Below are positions 15,490-25,027 of a stretch of 47,518 nucleotides of DNA, in pieces. A program made the translations under genes and the position numbers. Positions within the stretch are counted from its first letter, which is position 1, and each line of letters opens with the position of its first letter. Where the stretch lies: positions 1-47,518 of the forward strand of contig CAZVVN010000018.1 of NCBI GenBank assembly GCA_964630665.1, read 5' to 3'. This stretch comes from UBA9619 sp964630665 (lineage in GTDB: Bacteria; Pseudomonadota; Gammaproteobacteria; Arenicellales; UBA868). Under the pieces are notes generated by a model. That model was not told the origin of the DNA and ran no database searches. It saw only the letters and a program-made list of their open reading frames with translations.

Positions 15490-16869
15490 ATGAACAACGG
15501 AAACATAGTCGAGATCATCGGCGCGGTTGTAGACGTCGAGTTTCCAAGGGAATCAGTGCCCAAGGTCTATGACGCACTGACGGTGTCCGAGACCGGGCTG
15601 ACGCTGGAAGTCCAGCAGCAGCTGGGTGATGGTGTGGTTCGAAGTATTGCCATGGGCTCCAGCGATGGTCTCAAGCGCGGCATTGAAGTGACGAATACCG
15701 GCGCGCCGATCACCGTGCCAGTCGGTGAAGCAACACTTGGCCGAATCCTGGACGTGTTGGGCAATCCGGTCGATGAAGGTGGCTCAGTCGAAACACCTCA
15801 TCATCTGCCGATCCATCGTAAAGCGCCGGGCTATGCTGACCAGGCACCGACCGTGGAAATCCTCGAGACCGGTATCAAGGTCATCGATCTCATCATGCCG
15901 ATCGCCAAGGGCGGCAAGATCGGTCTGTTTGGCGGCGCCGGTGTTGGCAAGACCGTGACGATTATGGAATTGATCAACAATATCGCCAAGGAACATTCGG
16001 GGTTATCCGTTTTTGCTGGTGTCGGTGAACGCACGCGTGAGGGCAATGACTTCTACCACGAGATGAAAGAATCCGGTGTACTGGATAAGGTTGCGATGGT
16101 CTTCGGCCAGATGAACGAACCGCCTGGTAACCGTTTGCGGGTTGGTCTAACCGGCCTCACCATTTGTGAGCATTTCCGGGAAGAGGGAAGGGACGTACTG
16201 CTGTTTGTGGACAATATCTACCGTTATACCCTGGCCGGAACCGAAGTATCGGCGCTGCTCGGCCGGATGCCTTCGGCGGTGGGATACCAGCCGACACTGG
16301 CGGCTGAAATGGGTATTCTGCAGGAACGAATCACCTCGACGCGGACAGGCTCGATCACGTCTTTCCAGGCGGTTTACGTGCCGGCTGATGATCTGACCGA
16401 CCCCTCCCCAGCGACCACATTCGCCCACCTTGATGCGACACTGGTGTTGTCCCGACAGGTGGCGGAACTTGGTATTTATCCCGCGGTCGATCCGCTGGAC
16501 TCCACCAGCCGGCAACTGGATCCTTTAGTGGTGGGCCAAGAACACTACGATACCGCGCGGGCCGTGCAGGGTACGCTGCAACGCTATAAGGAACTGCGTG
16601 ACATTATCGCTATCCTGGGTATGGATGAGCTATCCGAGGATGACAAGCTGGCAGTCGGTCGCGCCCGAAAGATTCAGCGTTTCCTGTCGCAGCCGTTCTT
16701 TGTAGCCGAGACCTTCACCGGCTCGCCGGGCAAGTTCGTTGCCTTGAAGGACACGATCCGCGGGTTCCAGGCCATCGTCGACGGCGAATACGACGATCTT
16801 CCGGAACAAGCCTTCTACATGGTTGGTGGTATCGAAGAAGCCAGTGAGAAAGCGAAGACCGTTACCTGA
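15490..16869 (+). CDS. atpD: F0F1 ATP synthase subunit beta
   Basis: 459 residues, the length of E. coli beta. Catalytic motifs are Walker A GGAGVGKTV, the catalytic-glutamate region GVGERTREGNDFY, Walker B LLFVDNIYRYT, the DELSEDD lever and the PAVDPLDSTSR signature. The three beta subunits make ATP. A GAGGGA ribosome site precedes the ATG at 15490. Confidence 0.98.
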   Translation: MNNGNIVEIIGAVVDVEFPRESVPKVYDALTVSETGLTLEVQQQLGDGVVRSIAMGSSDGLKRGIEVTNTGAPITVPVGEATLGRILDVLGNPVDEGGSVETPHHLPIHRKAPGYADQAPTVEILETGIKVIDLIMPIAKGGKIGLFGGAGVGKTVTIMELINNIAKEHSGLSVFAGVGERTREGNDFYHEMKESGVLDKVAMVFGQMNEPPGNRLRVGLTGLTICEHFREEGRDVLLFVDNIYRYTLAGTEVSALLGRMPSAVGYQPTLAAEMGILQERITSTRTGSITSFQAVYVPADDLTDPSPATTFAHLDATLVLSRQVAELGIYPAVDPLDSTSRQLDPLVVGQEHYDTARAVQGTLQRYKELRDIIAILGMDELSEDDKLAVGRARKIQRFLSQPFFVAETFTGSPGKFVALKDTIRGFQAIVDGEYDDLPEQAFYMVGGIEEASEKAKTVT

Positions 16870-16888
16870 TCGAAGGTAGACCCGGAAC

Positions 16889-17314
16889 ATGGCCAACACT
16901 ATCAAAGTCGAGATTGTCAGCGCGGAGGAAGACGTGTGGTCTGGTGAAGGGACCATGGTTTTCGCACCGGCAGAAATGGGTGAGATCGGCATTGCCCCTC
17001 AGCATGCACCACTACTGACTCGGCTGAAACCAGGTGAGATCCGGGTGCAGCAGGATTCAGGCGACGAGCAGTTTTTCTACGTCTCCGGTGGACTGTTGGA
17101 GGTCCAGGGACATCTGGTAACGGTTCTTTCCGACACTGCGGTCAGGGCCGACGACCTTGACGAAGCCGCCGCGCTGGAAGCACAGCGCCGGGCAGAGCAG
17201 GCGCTGGCTGATCGGACGGGTGACATGGAGCTGGCCAAGGCAAAGGCGGAACTGATTCAGGCTGCTGCCCAACTCCGGGCGATACAGAAACTTCGAGGAA
17301 AAGGCCGCGCTTGA
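16889..17314 (+). CDS. atpC: F0F1 ATP synthase subunit epsilon
   Basis: 141 residues. The beta-sandwich carries IVSAEEDVWSGE, GEIGIAPQHAPLLTRLKPGEIR and FFYVSGGLLEVQ. A C-terminal two-helix part (about 90-141), which in the family inhibits ATP hydrolysis in its up-state, follows. This is the last gene of the nine-gene atp set; 33 bp separate it from the next gene and no terminator hairpin is seen, so read-through into slyD is likely. Confidence 0.96.
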   Translation: MANTIKVEIVSAEEDVWSGEGTMVFAPAEMGEIGIAPQHAPLLTRLKPGEIRVQQDSGDEQFFYVSGGLLEVQGHLVTVLSDTAVRADDLDEAAALEAQRRAEQALADRTGDMELAKAKAELIQAAAQLRAIQKLRGKGRA

Positions 17315-17347
17315 CGTCTTTCTGCCGACAATAGCTGGCTGTCCAAA

Positions 17348-17824
17348 ATGCCCGCACTGGTTACCGACAACAAGCTGGTTTCCGTCGCCTACACGATACG
17401 CGACGTCAATGGCACGATTGTCGAACACAGTGATCTGCCCATCTCTTATGTGCACGGTGTCAACAGCAGCCCTTTGTTTCCCAAGGTGGAAACAGCGCTC
17501 GAGGGTCTGGCCATGGGTGATCGAATCGAGGTTTTTCTGACAGCTGACCAAGCGTTTGGCGAGCATGATCCTAGCCTGATCTACACCGAAGAGATCGATA
17601 ATACACCTGAAGAGTTGCACTTCGTCGGTGCGGAACTTGACGCGGAAAATGATCAAGGCGACGTGCTTCACTTTCGCGTCACCCACATAGATGACGGCAA
17701 GATTACCGTCGATGCGAACCATCCGCTGGCGGGCCAGGACATCACTTTCTCGGCCCGCGTGGCAGACATCCGTGATGCCACAGGGGAAGAGATCAGCCGG
17801 CAGGCGCAGCAGTTCGTGCATTGA
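17348..17824 (+). CDS. slyD: FKBP-type peptidyl-prolyl isomerase, SlyD type
   Basis: 158 residues. The FKBP core is split by an insert-in-flap domain in the SlyD manner: VSVAYTIRDVNGTIVEHS, then LFPKVETALEGLAMGDRIEV, then the insert (AFGEHDPSLIYTEEI through ITVDANHPLAGQ), then closing strands. The HPLAG motif is typical. Such proteins speed prolyl isomerisation and act as chaperones. The His/Cys-rich nickel-binding tail of E. coli SlyD is absent, so a metallochaperone role is not supported. Confidence 0.9.
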   Translation: MPALVTDNKLVSVAYTIRDVNGTIVEHSDLPISYVHGVNSSPLFPKVETALEGLAMGDRIEVFLTADQAFGEHDPSLIYTEEIDNTPEELHFVGAELDAENDQGDVLHFRVTHIDDGKITVDANHPLAGQDITFSARVADIRDATGEEISRQAQQFVH

Positions 17825-17884
17825 GGCGCCTAAAGGCCCAACAGGATCGGCAACCGCCCGGTCGTTTGCAGTAATATCGTCGCC

Positions 17885-19255
17885 ATGACTGTCGAAGTGA
17901 TTGTGCTGGCCGCGGGTAAGGGCACGCGCATGTCGTCCAACCGGCCCAAAGTGCTGCAGGACCTCGCCGGCCGGCCGCTGCTCGAACACGTCATCATCAC
18001 GCTCGGCACTCTCGAGACATCTCGCATTCATGTGGTTTACGGACACGGCGCGGAGCAGATCCTCGCGCTTTCGGAGAATTGGCCCGGTATCAACTGGGTC
18101 TGCCAGGCACAGCAACTCGGGACGGGTCACGCCGTGTTGCAGGCGCTGCCGGCAGTCGCCGACAGCGCACAGATCCTGGTCGTCTACGGGGATGTGCCCC
18201 TGATCCGTAGTCAGACCTTGGAGGCGGTTGTGCAGGCGGCCGGCAGAGAACATTTAGCCGTTTTGACCTGTGAGTTGTCCGACCCTACCGGCTATGGCCG
18301 GGTTCTGCGTGATCCGGAAGGGTGCGTGACCGGCATTGTCGAGGAGAAAGATGCCAGTTCGGCACAACAGGCGATCAGCGAGATCAACACCGGGTTCCTT
18401 GCGGCGCCGGCAAGCCGCCTCAAGGAGTGGCTGAAGGTCGTTGATAAGAATAATTCACAAGGCGAGTACTATCTCACTGATATCGTCAGCCACGCGGTTG
18501 CGGCTGGGATAGAAGTAGTGACCTGCAGCGCCTCTGAGCGTGATGAGATCCGCGGGGTCAACACCCAGGGTGAACTTGCCCGGCTGGAAAGGGTCTACCA
18601 GCTTCGTCAGGCTGAGCGCTTCATGAATGGCGGGCTATCGCTCCGGGATCCGGCCCGCTTCGACGTGCGCGGTACACTGGTATTCGCGGCGGACTGCAGC
18701 ATCGATGTGAACGTTGTGATTGACGGGAGTGTGACCTTTGGTGAACGGGTCTCGATCGGTGCAAACTGTTTCCTGCGAGACTGTACTCTGGGTGATGGCG
18801 TGACGGTTAACGCCAACAGTGTGCTCGAAGGCGCGACGGTAGGTGCCGGCTGCAGTATCGGGCCGTTTGCCCGGTTGCGTCCCGGAACCGAATTGGCCGA
18901 AAACGCGCGGGTCGGCAACTTTGTCGAACTCAAGGCGGCCCGGCTCGGCCACGGATCCAAGGCCAATCATCTAGCCTATGTTGGTGACGCTGATGTCGGG
19001 AACAACGTGAACATTGGCGCCGGTGTCATTACCTGTAACTACGACGGTTCCAACAAACATGAGACAGTGATCGGGGATGATGCGTTTATTGGTTCGAACA
19101 GCCAACTGGTGGCACCGGTTAAGATTGGTGCCGGCGCCACCATTGGTGCCGGTTCTACGATCAGGCGTAATGCTGAAAAGGGCAAGCTGACGCTGACCAG
19201 AAACAAGCAGGTCACGCTTGAGAACTGGCAAAGACCAAAAAAAAAGGCCCGCTAA
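17885..19255 (+). CDS. glmU: Bifunctional GlmU: glucosamine-1-P acetyltransferase / GlcNAc-1-P uridylyltransferase
   Basis: 456 residues, matching E. coli. The N-terminal pyrophosphorylase has LAAGKGTRMSSNRPKVL and VYGDVPLI. The C-terminal left-handed beta-helix has hexapeptide repeats and the acetyltransferase segment KANHLAYVGDADVGNNVNIGAG. GlmU makes UDP-GlcNAc for peptidoglycan and LPS. It is followed by glmS, which supplies its upstream precursor. The 3' end contains a run of nine A (19237-19245) encoding part of the terminal PKKKAR. Confidence 0.98.
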   Translation: MTVEVIVLAAGKGTRMSSNRPKVLQDLAGRPLLEHVIITLGTLETSRIHVVYGHGAEQILALSENWPGINWVCQAQQLGTGHAVLQALPAVADSAQILVVYGDVPLIRSQTLEAVVQAAGREHLAVLTCELSDPTGYGRVLRDPEGCVTGIVEEKDASSAQQAISEINTGFLAAPASRLKEWLKVVDKNNSQGEYYLTDIVSHAVAAGIEVVTCSASERDEIRGVNTQGELARLERVYQLRQAERFMNGGLSLRDPARFDVRGTLVFAADCSIDVNVVIDGSVTFGERVSIGANCFLRDCTLGDGVTVNANSVLEGATVGAGCSIGPFARLRPGTELAENARVGNFVELKAARLGHGSKANHLAYVGDADVGNNVNIGAGVITCNYDGSNKHETVIGDDAFIGSNSQLVAPVKIGAGATIGAGSTIRRNAEKGKLTLTRNKQVTLENWQRPKKKAR

Positions 19256-19320
19256 CCTGATCCGGAGTTCATGGTAATCAGCAACCGATTGCAGATAACG
19301 GGCGAGGTGCGAAACAAGTC

Positions 19321-21150
19321 ATGTGCGGAATAGTCGGGGCTGTTTCAGCGGCAGATGTGGCCCCGTTCCTGTTGGAGGGACTACGCCGCCTGGAGTATCG
19401 CGGATACGACTCTGCAGGCGTGGTGGTGATCAAGGACTCCGGAGAGCTGGACCGTACCCGCAGCGTCGGCAAAGTCGAAGCGCTGGAGCAGGTCATGGCG
19501 GGTCGCGAACTCAGTGGGTGCACGGGACTGGCGCATACCCGCTGGGCTACCCATGGCGGCGTGACCGAGCCCAATGCCCACCCCCACATCTGTCGTGATG
19601 CCCTGGCACTGGTCTGCAACGGCATTGTCGAGAACCACGCCACACTTCGTCAGGCCCAGGAAACGGCTGGTCTGCCCTTCACGTCCGAGACAGATACCGA
19701 AGTGGTTGTCCATCAGGTCTACATTCATCTGGATGCCGGTATGGACCTCGCAGCTGCTGTCAGAACCACCATGGACGAACTAGAAGGCAGTTATTCCCTG
19801 GGTGTCGTGCAGGCCGGAGCCACCGGGCGTTTGGTTGCCGCCCGAAACGGGCCGCCGCTGCTGGTGGGAATTGGTGAGGATGCTTTCTTTATCGCCTCAG
19901 ACATCGCAGCCCTGGTCCCGGTAACCCGGCGCTATCGTGTACTGGAGATCGGTGACATTGCCGATATTTGCGATGGCCGCTGCACCATCCGAGATCGTAA
20001 CGGCGACCTGGTGGAGCGGGCTGAGCGGCAAAGCAGTCAGTCCAGCGATGCTGCGACCCTAGGGGAATATGACCACTTCATGCAGAAGGAAATCCACGAA
20101 CAGCCCCGGGCCATCGCTGATACGCTCGAAGGCCGTCTTGCCGGAGATCAGGTTCTGGAGCAGGCGTTCGGTCCCAGCGCCGGGAAGATCTTTGACCGCA
20201 CCCAACAAGTCCAGATCATCGCCTGTGGTACCAGCTATCACGCAGGGTTGGTGGCCAAGCACTGGCTGGAATACGTCGGTGTGCCCTGCGAGGTCGAGGT
20301 CGCGAGCGAATACCGTTACCGTCGTCACGTTACCCGTAACGGCACGCTGGTTGTGACGATCTCGCAGTCAGGGGAAACAGCGGATACCCTGGCCGCCCTT
20401 GCCGAAGCACAGAACCTGGGGATCGTCGGCTCGCTGGTGATCTGTAATGTTCCGGAGTCCTCGCTGGTCCGTGAGTCGGACCTCTCATTTATGACCCATG
20501 CCGGCCCTGAGATCGGTGTTGCCTCGACCAAAGCGTTCACCACCCAATTGACTGCACTGATGATGCTGGCGCTGGTGCTCTCCCGGCGCCACGGGTTTGA
20601 CACCGGTTTTGAGGGTCATGTGGTCAGCCAGTTGAGGATGCTACCTAGCGCTCTGGAGAAGGTCCTGGACATGGAGGCTGCCATCGCGCGTATGGCCAAG
20701 GCCTTCGGCGACAAGCAGCATGCGCTGTTCCTTGCCCGCGGGGCACACCACCCGATCGCCATGGAAGGGGCGCTGAAACTGAAGGAGATCTCCTACATTC
20801 ATGCTGAAGCCTATCCGGCCGGGGAACTCAAGCATGGTCCGCTTGCACTGGTCGATGACCGGATGCCGGTGGTGGCGGTCGCTCCTAACGACACTCTTCT
20901 GGAGAAACTCAAATCGAACCTGGCCGAGGTTTCGGCTCGGGGTGGTCGGTTGTTCGTGTTCGCTGATCCGGATTGCGGATTCGAGCCCCGGCAGGACCTC
21001 GAGTTGCTTCATGTGGCACAGGCGGACAGTGCAGTGGCGCCGATTATTTACACACTACCCTTGCAGCTACTGGCTTACCATGCGGCGCTCATCAAGGGTA
21101 CCGATGTGGACAAACCGCGCAATCTCGCAAAGTCCGTCACCGTGGAATAG
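19321..21150 (+). CDS. glmS: Glutamine-fructose-6-phosphate aminotransferase (isomerising)
   Basis: 609 residues, as in E. coli. The N-terminal Ntn glutaminase begins MCGIVGAVS, with Cys2 as nucleophile, and has HTRWATHG. Two SIS domains follow (IACGTSYHAG, ISQSGETADTLAAL), and the gene ends in DKPRNLAKSVTVE, the standard C-terminus. It makes glucosamine-6-P, the first step to UDP-GlcNAc. The 65-bp glmU-glmS spacer shows no ribozyme-like structure. Confidence 0.98.
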   Translation: MCGIVGAVSAADVAPFLLEGLRRLEYRGYDSAGVVVIKDSGELDRTRSVGKVEALEQVMAGRELSGCTGLAHTRWATHGGVTEPNAHPHICRDALALVCNGIVENHATLRQAQETAGLPFTSETDTEVVVHQVYIHLDAGMDLAAAVRTTMDELEGSYSLGVVQAGATGRLVAARNGPPLLVGIGEDAFFIASDIAALVPVTRRYRVLEIGDIADICDGRCTIRDRNGDLVERAERQSSQSSDAATLGEYDHFMQKEIHEQPRAIADTLEGRLAGDQVLEQAFGPSAGKIFDRTQQVQIIACGTSYHAGLVAKHWLEYVGVPCEVEVASEYRYRRHVTRNGTLVVTISQSGETADTLAALAEAQNLGIVGSLVICNVPESSLVRESDLSFMTHAGPEIGVASTKAFTTQLTALMMLALVLSRRHGFDTGFEGHVVSQLRMLPSALEKVLDMEAAIARMAKAFGDKQHALFLARGAHHPIAMEGALKLKEISYIHAEAYPAGELKHGPLALVDDRMPVVAVAPNDTLLEKLKSNLAEVSARGGRLFVFADPDCGFEPRQDLELLHVAQADSAVAPIIYTLPLQLLAYHAALIKGTDVDKPRNLAKSVTVE

Positions 21151-21194
21151 ATCTGCACGAATGGGGAGTGCGGCCTGGTCCGGCCGCAGTGCCA

Positions 21195-21830
21195 ATGAAA
21201 CGTTATCCTCCTGAACTCTTTTCCAGCGAAGAACTGCAAGAGGCTATCGAGATGGCCGAACAGGTCAAGTTCGCCTCGATTCATCCGCTGGACGGAACGC
21301 TGTGCGACCCGGTATTTACCCCGTTCGCGTGCACAAATCGCAACAACTCCGCGGTTTTTTCCGGCCACCTGGTGCGGTCCAATCCGTTGCAGGCAGCCCT
21401 GACTGACGGGCCCCTGGCCTGCCGACTGGTCTTTCAGGCCGCCGACGGCTATATCTCCCCCTCGGTGTACGCGGAAAAACCGAAAAGCGGTAAGGTCGTA
21501 CCGACCTGGAATTATGTTGCCTGCCAGTTTCAGGGGACACTCGAAAAAGTCCCCGACCACGGGTTGCTGGATCTTCTAGCGCACCAGGTGAGCGTTTTTG
21601 AACAAGCCCAGGGTTCTGACTGGAAACTCGGAGACGCGCCAGCTGATTATCTGGAACAGATGGCCAGCGCGGTGTTCGGGATCCGCTTCACACCGGAGCG
21701 CTGCCGGGTGCACAAAAAGATCAGTCAGAACCGCCCGTCGGATCGACGCGCGGTAATTGCCTGGACGAAAACGCTGCACACCCCGTTCAAGTCGCTGGCT
21801 CACTGGATGAACAACAGTGACGATGACTGA
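21195..21830 (+). CDS. PaiB-like FMN-binding split-barrel protein
   Basis: 211 residues from the ATG at 21195. The frame is open further upstream but overlaps glmS with no homology. It shows the PaiB/FMN_bind_2 pattern: FASIHPLDG, a long middle with YISPSVYAEK and VPTWNYVACQFQG, and the C-terminal HKKISQNRPSDRRAVI. Members bind flavin in a split beta-barrel. B. subtilis PaiB was described as a regulator, but most homologues are uncharacterised. It overlaps pdxA by eight bases if pdxA starts at its ATG. Confidence 0.85.
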   Translation: MKRYPPELFSSEELQEAIEMAEQVKFASIHPLDGTLCDPVFTPFACTNRNNSAVFSGHLVRSNPLQAALTDGPLACRLVFQAADGYISPSVYAEKPKSGKVVPTWNYVACQFQGTLEKVPDHGLLDLLAHQVSVFEQAQGSDWKLGDAPADYLEQMASAVFGIRFTPERCRVHKKISQNRPSDRRAVIAWTKTLHTPFKSLAHWMNNSDDD

Positions 21831-22809
21831 ACGCCGTTCGGAGACATCTGCTCCCATCGTGCTGACGACTGGTGAGCCGGCCGGCATCGGCCCTGATCTT
21901 GTGGTCCAGTTGCTGCAGCAGCCTCTGCCTGGATCGTTCTGCGTGGCCACAGATCCGACATTGCTACTGGAGCGGGCGCGTGCCATTGATCTAGACCTGG
22001 AAGAGGTTGACGGCGGGGTTGCCGGTCCCGGTGGTCATCTGGCTGTGGTGCCGGTGTTGCTGAGGGCGCCTTGTTCTCCCGGGCGACTGGACACTGCCAA
22101 TGCTGACCATGTTCTCGAGATGCTGGCCCACGCGGTCGAGGGCTGTCTTGCGGGTCGTTACGCCGCGATGGTCACTGGGCCGGTCCAGAAAAGCCTGATC
22201 AACGATGCAGGACACGTTTTTACCGGACACACCGAGTTCATTGCCGAACGCTGTGGTATCGAGCAGCCCGTGATGATGCTGGCGACCGATGCGATGCGTG
22301 TGGCGTTGGTAACCTGTCATCTGCCGCTGGCAGAGGTCGCTGTTTCGATCACCCAGGAGACTCTGGCGACGGTGCTGCGTATCGTCGCACATGACCTGTC
22401 CCGCTGGTTTGGGTTCAACGCCCCTGTTTTGGGGGTCTGTGGGCTAAATCCCCATGCCGGCGAATCCGGACACCTGGGAACGGAAGAGATTAAAGTCATC
22501 GGTCCGGTCATCAACAAACTACGATCCGAGGGGTTGGAACTTGTCGGCCCTTTGCCGGCGGACACGGCGTTCACTGCCCGCCAACTGGCCGAACTTGATG
22601 TCGTGGTGGCGATGTACCACGATCAGGGTCTGCCGGTGATCAAGCACCACGGGTTCGGTGAGGTGGTCAACATCACCTTGGGGTTACCGATCGTTCGGAC
22701 ATCGGTAGACCACGGTACAGCACTGGACCTGGCTGGTAGCGGCCGGACGGAAGTCTCCAGTCTGCGGGCCGCGATGCGGATGGCCGAACGAATGACACGT
22801 GGCATCTGA
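21823..22809 (+). CDS. pdxA: 4-hydroxythreonine-4-phosphate dehydrogenase
   Basis: 328 residues from ATG 21823; a GTG two codons upstream is possible. Family motifs are LTTGEPAGIGPDL, VTGPVQKSLIN, GHTEFIAERC, the metal-binding GLNPHAGESGHLG, MYHDQGLPVIK and TSVDHGTALDLAG. PdxA oxidises 4-phosphohydroxy-L-threonine in the DXP-dependent pyridoxal-phosphate pathway. Its 3' end overlaps rsmA by 11 nt, the conserved pdxA-rsmA coupling. Confidence 0.97.
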   Translation: MTERRSETSAPIVLTTGEPAGIGPDLVVQLLQQPLPGSFCVATDPTLLLERARAIDLDLEEVDGGVAGPGGHLAVVPVLLRAPCSPGRLDTANADHVLEMLAHAVEGCLAGRYAAMVTGPVQKSLINDAGHVFTGHTEFIAERCGIEQPVMMLATDAMRVALVTCHLPLAEVAVSITQETLATVLRIVAHDLSRWFGFNAPVLGVCGLNPHAGESGHLGTEEIKVIGPVINKLRSEGLELVGPLPADTAFTARQLAELDVVVAMYHDQGLPVIKHHGFGEVVNITLGLPIVRTSVDHGTALDLAGSGRTEVSSLRAAMRMAERMTRGI

Positions 22810-23608
22810 TCTACCCGCTGCCCCCCTGCCCCGGGCGCGCAAGCGTTTTGGTCAGCACTTCCTGCATGATCCGGCGATCGTCCGGCGAATCGTCAACTGC
22901 GTAGCGGTCGACCAGGGAGAAACGGTGGTCGAGATCGGCCCTGGCCGTGGCGCCCTGACCGGGCTGCTTGCAAGCTGCGGTGTTCAGCTGCATCTGGTTG
23001 AGATCGACCGTGAACTAGCGGGCGATCTGACGATGCGTTATGCCGAGACGCCCGCAGTCACGGTCCACACAGGCGACGCCCTACGCTTTGATTTCACGAC
23101 CCTGGCCGGGCAGTTGAACACCAGACTGGTCCTAGTCGGTAACCTGCCCTACAACATTGCGTCGCCGCTTCTGATCGGCCTGTTATCGGTGCTGGACTGC
23201 GTTGACCGGGCGATCTTCATGCTCCAGCGCGAGGTGGCGCAGCGCCTCGCTGCAATGCCGGGTAGCCGCGATTATGGCCGGTTGACGGTTATGATGAGCA
23301 GATTATGTACGGTCGAGCTATTGTTTGACGTAAGGCCGGGGGCCTTCCAGCCGCCACCTAAAGTCGATTCGACGCTGGTCCGGGTCTGCCCACGGGCCGC
23401 ACCGCTGGGCCCACCAGTCGACAGCCAAGCTTACGCACAGGTCGTCCGTACAGCGTTTTCCCAGCGCCGCAAGACCCTGCGAAATTCGCTCAGGAGCTAC
23501 CATCCTGATCTGGCGTTCGAAGAGGCCGGGATCGATCCTGGAACACGTCCTGAGACACTGAGTGCTGCTCAATTTGCCCAGTTGACCGCGGCGTTGTATT
23601 CAGGCTGA
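22799..23608 (+). CDS. rsmA: 16S rRNA dimethyladenosine transferase (KsgA)
   Basis: 269 residues from a GTG inside the end of pdxA. The conserved opening is ARKRFGQHFLHDPAIVRRIV, then SAM motif I VVEIGPGRGALTGLL, the catalytic NLPYNIASPLLIGLL, and the C-terminal VVRTAFSQRRKTLRNSL. It dimethylates two adenosines in helix 45 of 16S rRNA as a late step of 30S assembly. It ends the plus-strand run that begins at atpI and converges on plsC with 58 bp between. Confidence 0.97.
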   Translation: MASDLPAAPLPRARKRFGQHFLHDPAIVRRIVNCVAVDQGETVVEIGPGRGALTGLLASCGVQLHLVEIDRELAGDLTMRYAETPAVTVHTGDALRFDFTTLAGQLNTRLVLVGNLPYNIASPLLIGLLSVLDCVDRAIFMLQREVAQRLAAMPGSRDYGRLTVMMSRLCTVELLFDVRPGAFQPPPKVDSTLVRVCPRAAPLGPPVDSQAYAQVVRTAFSQRRKTLRNSLRSYHPDLAFEEAGIDPGTRPETLSAAQFAQLTAALYSG

Positions 23609-23666
23609 GCTGTGCTTCGGTGTTGTGGTTCGGCTGACCTGCGATCAGCGTCCAGGCGGCTTAGGC

Positions 23667-24383
23667 TCAGGGGTTATTCCTAAACTCGAGCATGGTCTGT
23701 TCGATCCACTCTTCGGCTTGCTCGTTGACTGCTCTGGCCTTGCGGCCCTTGGTCTCGATCGGGACTCCAATGCGGACCTGGATCGTGCCGGGATATTTGA
23801 TGAAGCTGCGCCGGCCCCAGAAACTCCCGGCGTTGTGAGCCACGGGCACCACTGGCACACCGGCTTTGACAGCCAGCATGGCGCCGCCTGGAAAGTAACG
23901 GCCACGTTGGCCGGGTGTGATCCTGGTTCCTTCGGGAAAGATCACAACCCAGCGACCCTGTTCGATCTTTTTTCTGCCCTGTTGCAACAACTGTTCCAGC
24001 GCCTTCACCCGGGTCGCGCGATTGATAGCGATAGGGCTGGTCGCCGCCAGGCCCCAGCCGAACAGTGGGATCCACAGCGCCTCACGTTTGAGTGCCCAGG
24101 TCTGGGGTGGAAAGATCACCTGGAAGACGATCGTCTCCCAGGCCGACTGATGTTTGGACAGGATCACCCCAGGTTGTGGCGGCAGGTTTTCCAGCCCCTC
24201 GATCTGATGTCGCAGGCCACAGGTCAGCTGCAGCCACAGGCTGATGAACCGGGCCCACAAACCAATGACCTTCATCCGTGGAATGATCGGCAGCAGCCAG
24301 GCCAGCATGCACACTGGCCAGAAGGCTACGACAGAGACCACCATCCCGGCAAAGAACAAGGCGGAGCGTAACCAGAGGATCAT
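23667..24383 (-). CDS. plsC: 1-acyl-sn-glycerol-3-phosphate acyltransferase
   Basis: 238 residues. An N-terminal membrane segment (ALFFAGMVVSVVAFWPVCMLAWLL) precedes the acyltransferase core: motif I SKHQSAWET (the H-x4-E variant common in this proteobacterial subgroup), motif III FPEGTRITPG, and a later VPVVPVAHNAG. It acylates lysophosphatidic acid at sn-2 to give phosphatidic acid. It is the last gene of the glyQS operon, 33 bp after gmhB. Confidence 0.92.
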   Translation of the reverse strand: MILWLRSALFFAGMVVSVVAFWPVCMLAWLLPIIPRMKVIGLWARFISLWLQLTCGLRHQIEGLENLPPQPGVILSKHQSAWETIVFQVIFPPQTWALKREALWIPLFGWGLAATSPIAINRATRVKALEQLLQQGRKKIEQGRWVVIFPEGTRITPGQRGRYFPGGAMLAVKAGVPVVPVAHNAGSFWGRRSFIKYPGTIQVRIGVPIETKGRKARAVNEQAEEWIEQTMLEFRNNP

Positions 24384-24416
24384 CAGACGATCGCAATCGA
24401 AGACGGGTTGACGTTC

Positions 24417-25019
24417 TCAGAGTTTAAGACACTCGCCAGACCTGGCCCCTGGAAATGCGGCTATGGCACCGTCCAGCAGCGCTTCGGTAAAAGCCTTGAG
24501 ATCCGGATAAATCTGCGTCTCGCTCAGTGGGTCTGACGAGTCGGAATTAAGGAGCTTGGTTCGGGTCTCCTGACCTCGACCGGTCTGCACCAGTATCGGT
24601 TTCGCGCCGGCACGCGACGCTGCCTCGAGATCGCGCAGGGAGTCACCCACCGCCGGGACTCCGTCAAGCGGAACACGCAAACGCTGGCTGATCTCCAGGA
24701 ACAGGCCTGGCCTGGGTTTGCGGCAGGAGCAGGCATCATCCGGGCCGTGTGGGCAGAAGAAGATCGATTCCAGCCTGCCGCCCTTTTCGCGGATGCTGGT
24801 CACCATTTTACGATGGATGCGGTTCAACATTTCCTGGCTGAAAAGCCCTCGGGCAACGCCTGCCTGGTTGGTCGCAACAACCACCCGGTAATCGGCCCGG
24901 CATAGCCGGGCGATGGCCTCCAGACTGCCCGGCAGTGCCTGCCATTCCTCGGGCGTCTTGATGTAGTCCGGTGAATCGCGGTTGATGACACCGTCGCGAT
25001 CGAGAATGACCAGCGGCAT
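24417..25019 (-). CDS. gmhB: D-glycero-beta-D-manno-heptose-1,7-bisphosphate 7-phosphatase
   Basis: 200 residues from ATG 25019, which starts MPLVILDRDGVINRDSPDY, the HAD motif I at the expected place; the frame is open upstream without homology. A zinc-binding Cys/His cluster appears as FFCPHGPDDACSCRKPRPG, and VGDSLRDLEAA is motif IV. It removes the 7-phosphate from heptose bisphosphate on the way to ADP-heptose for LPS inner core. Eight bases separate it from the MazG-like gene. Confidence 0.94.
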   Translation of the reverse strand: MPLVILDRDGVINRDSPDYIKTPEEWQALPGSLEAIARLCRADYRVVVATNQAGVARGLFSQEMLNRIHRKMVTSIREKGGRLESIFFCPHGPDDACSCRKPRPGLFLEISQRLRVPLDGVPAVGDSLRDLEAASRAGAKPILVQTGRGQETRTKLLNSDSSDPLSETQIYPDLKAFTEALLDGAIAAFPGARSGECLKL

Positions 25020-25027
25020 CTGGGAGA

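Noticed and set aside
17057..18253. A 398-codon open frame antisense to atpC, slyD and glmU
   Set aside because: It lies fully opposite three certain genes, is rich in His/Arg/Gln as expected of an antisense frame, and shows no domain.
19256..19320. Possible glmS ribozyme or riboswitch upstream of glmS
   Set aside because: The 65-bp spacer is too short and shows no ribozyme core; such ribozymes are typical of Gram-positive bacteria.
20973..21194. Upstream extension of the PaiB-like frame into glmS
   Set aside because: The extension overlaps glmS, has no family similarity, and the ATG at 21195 gives the full PaiB length.
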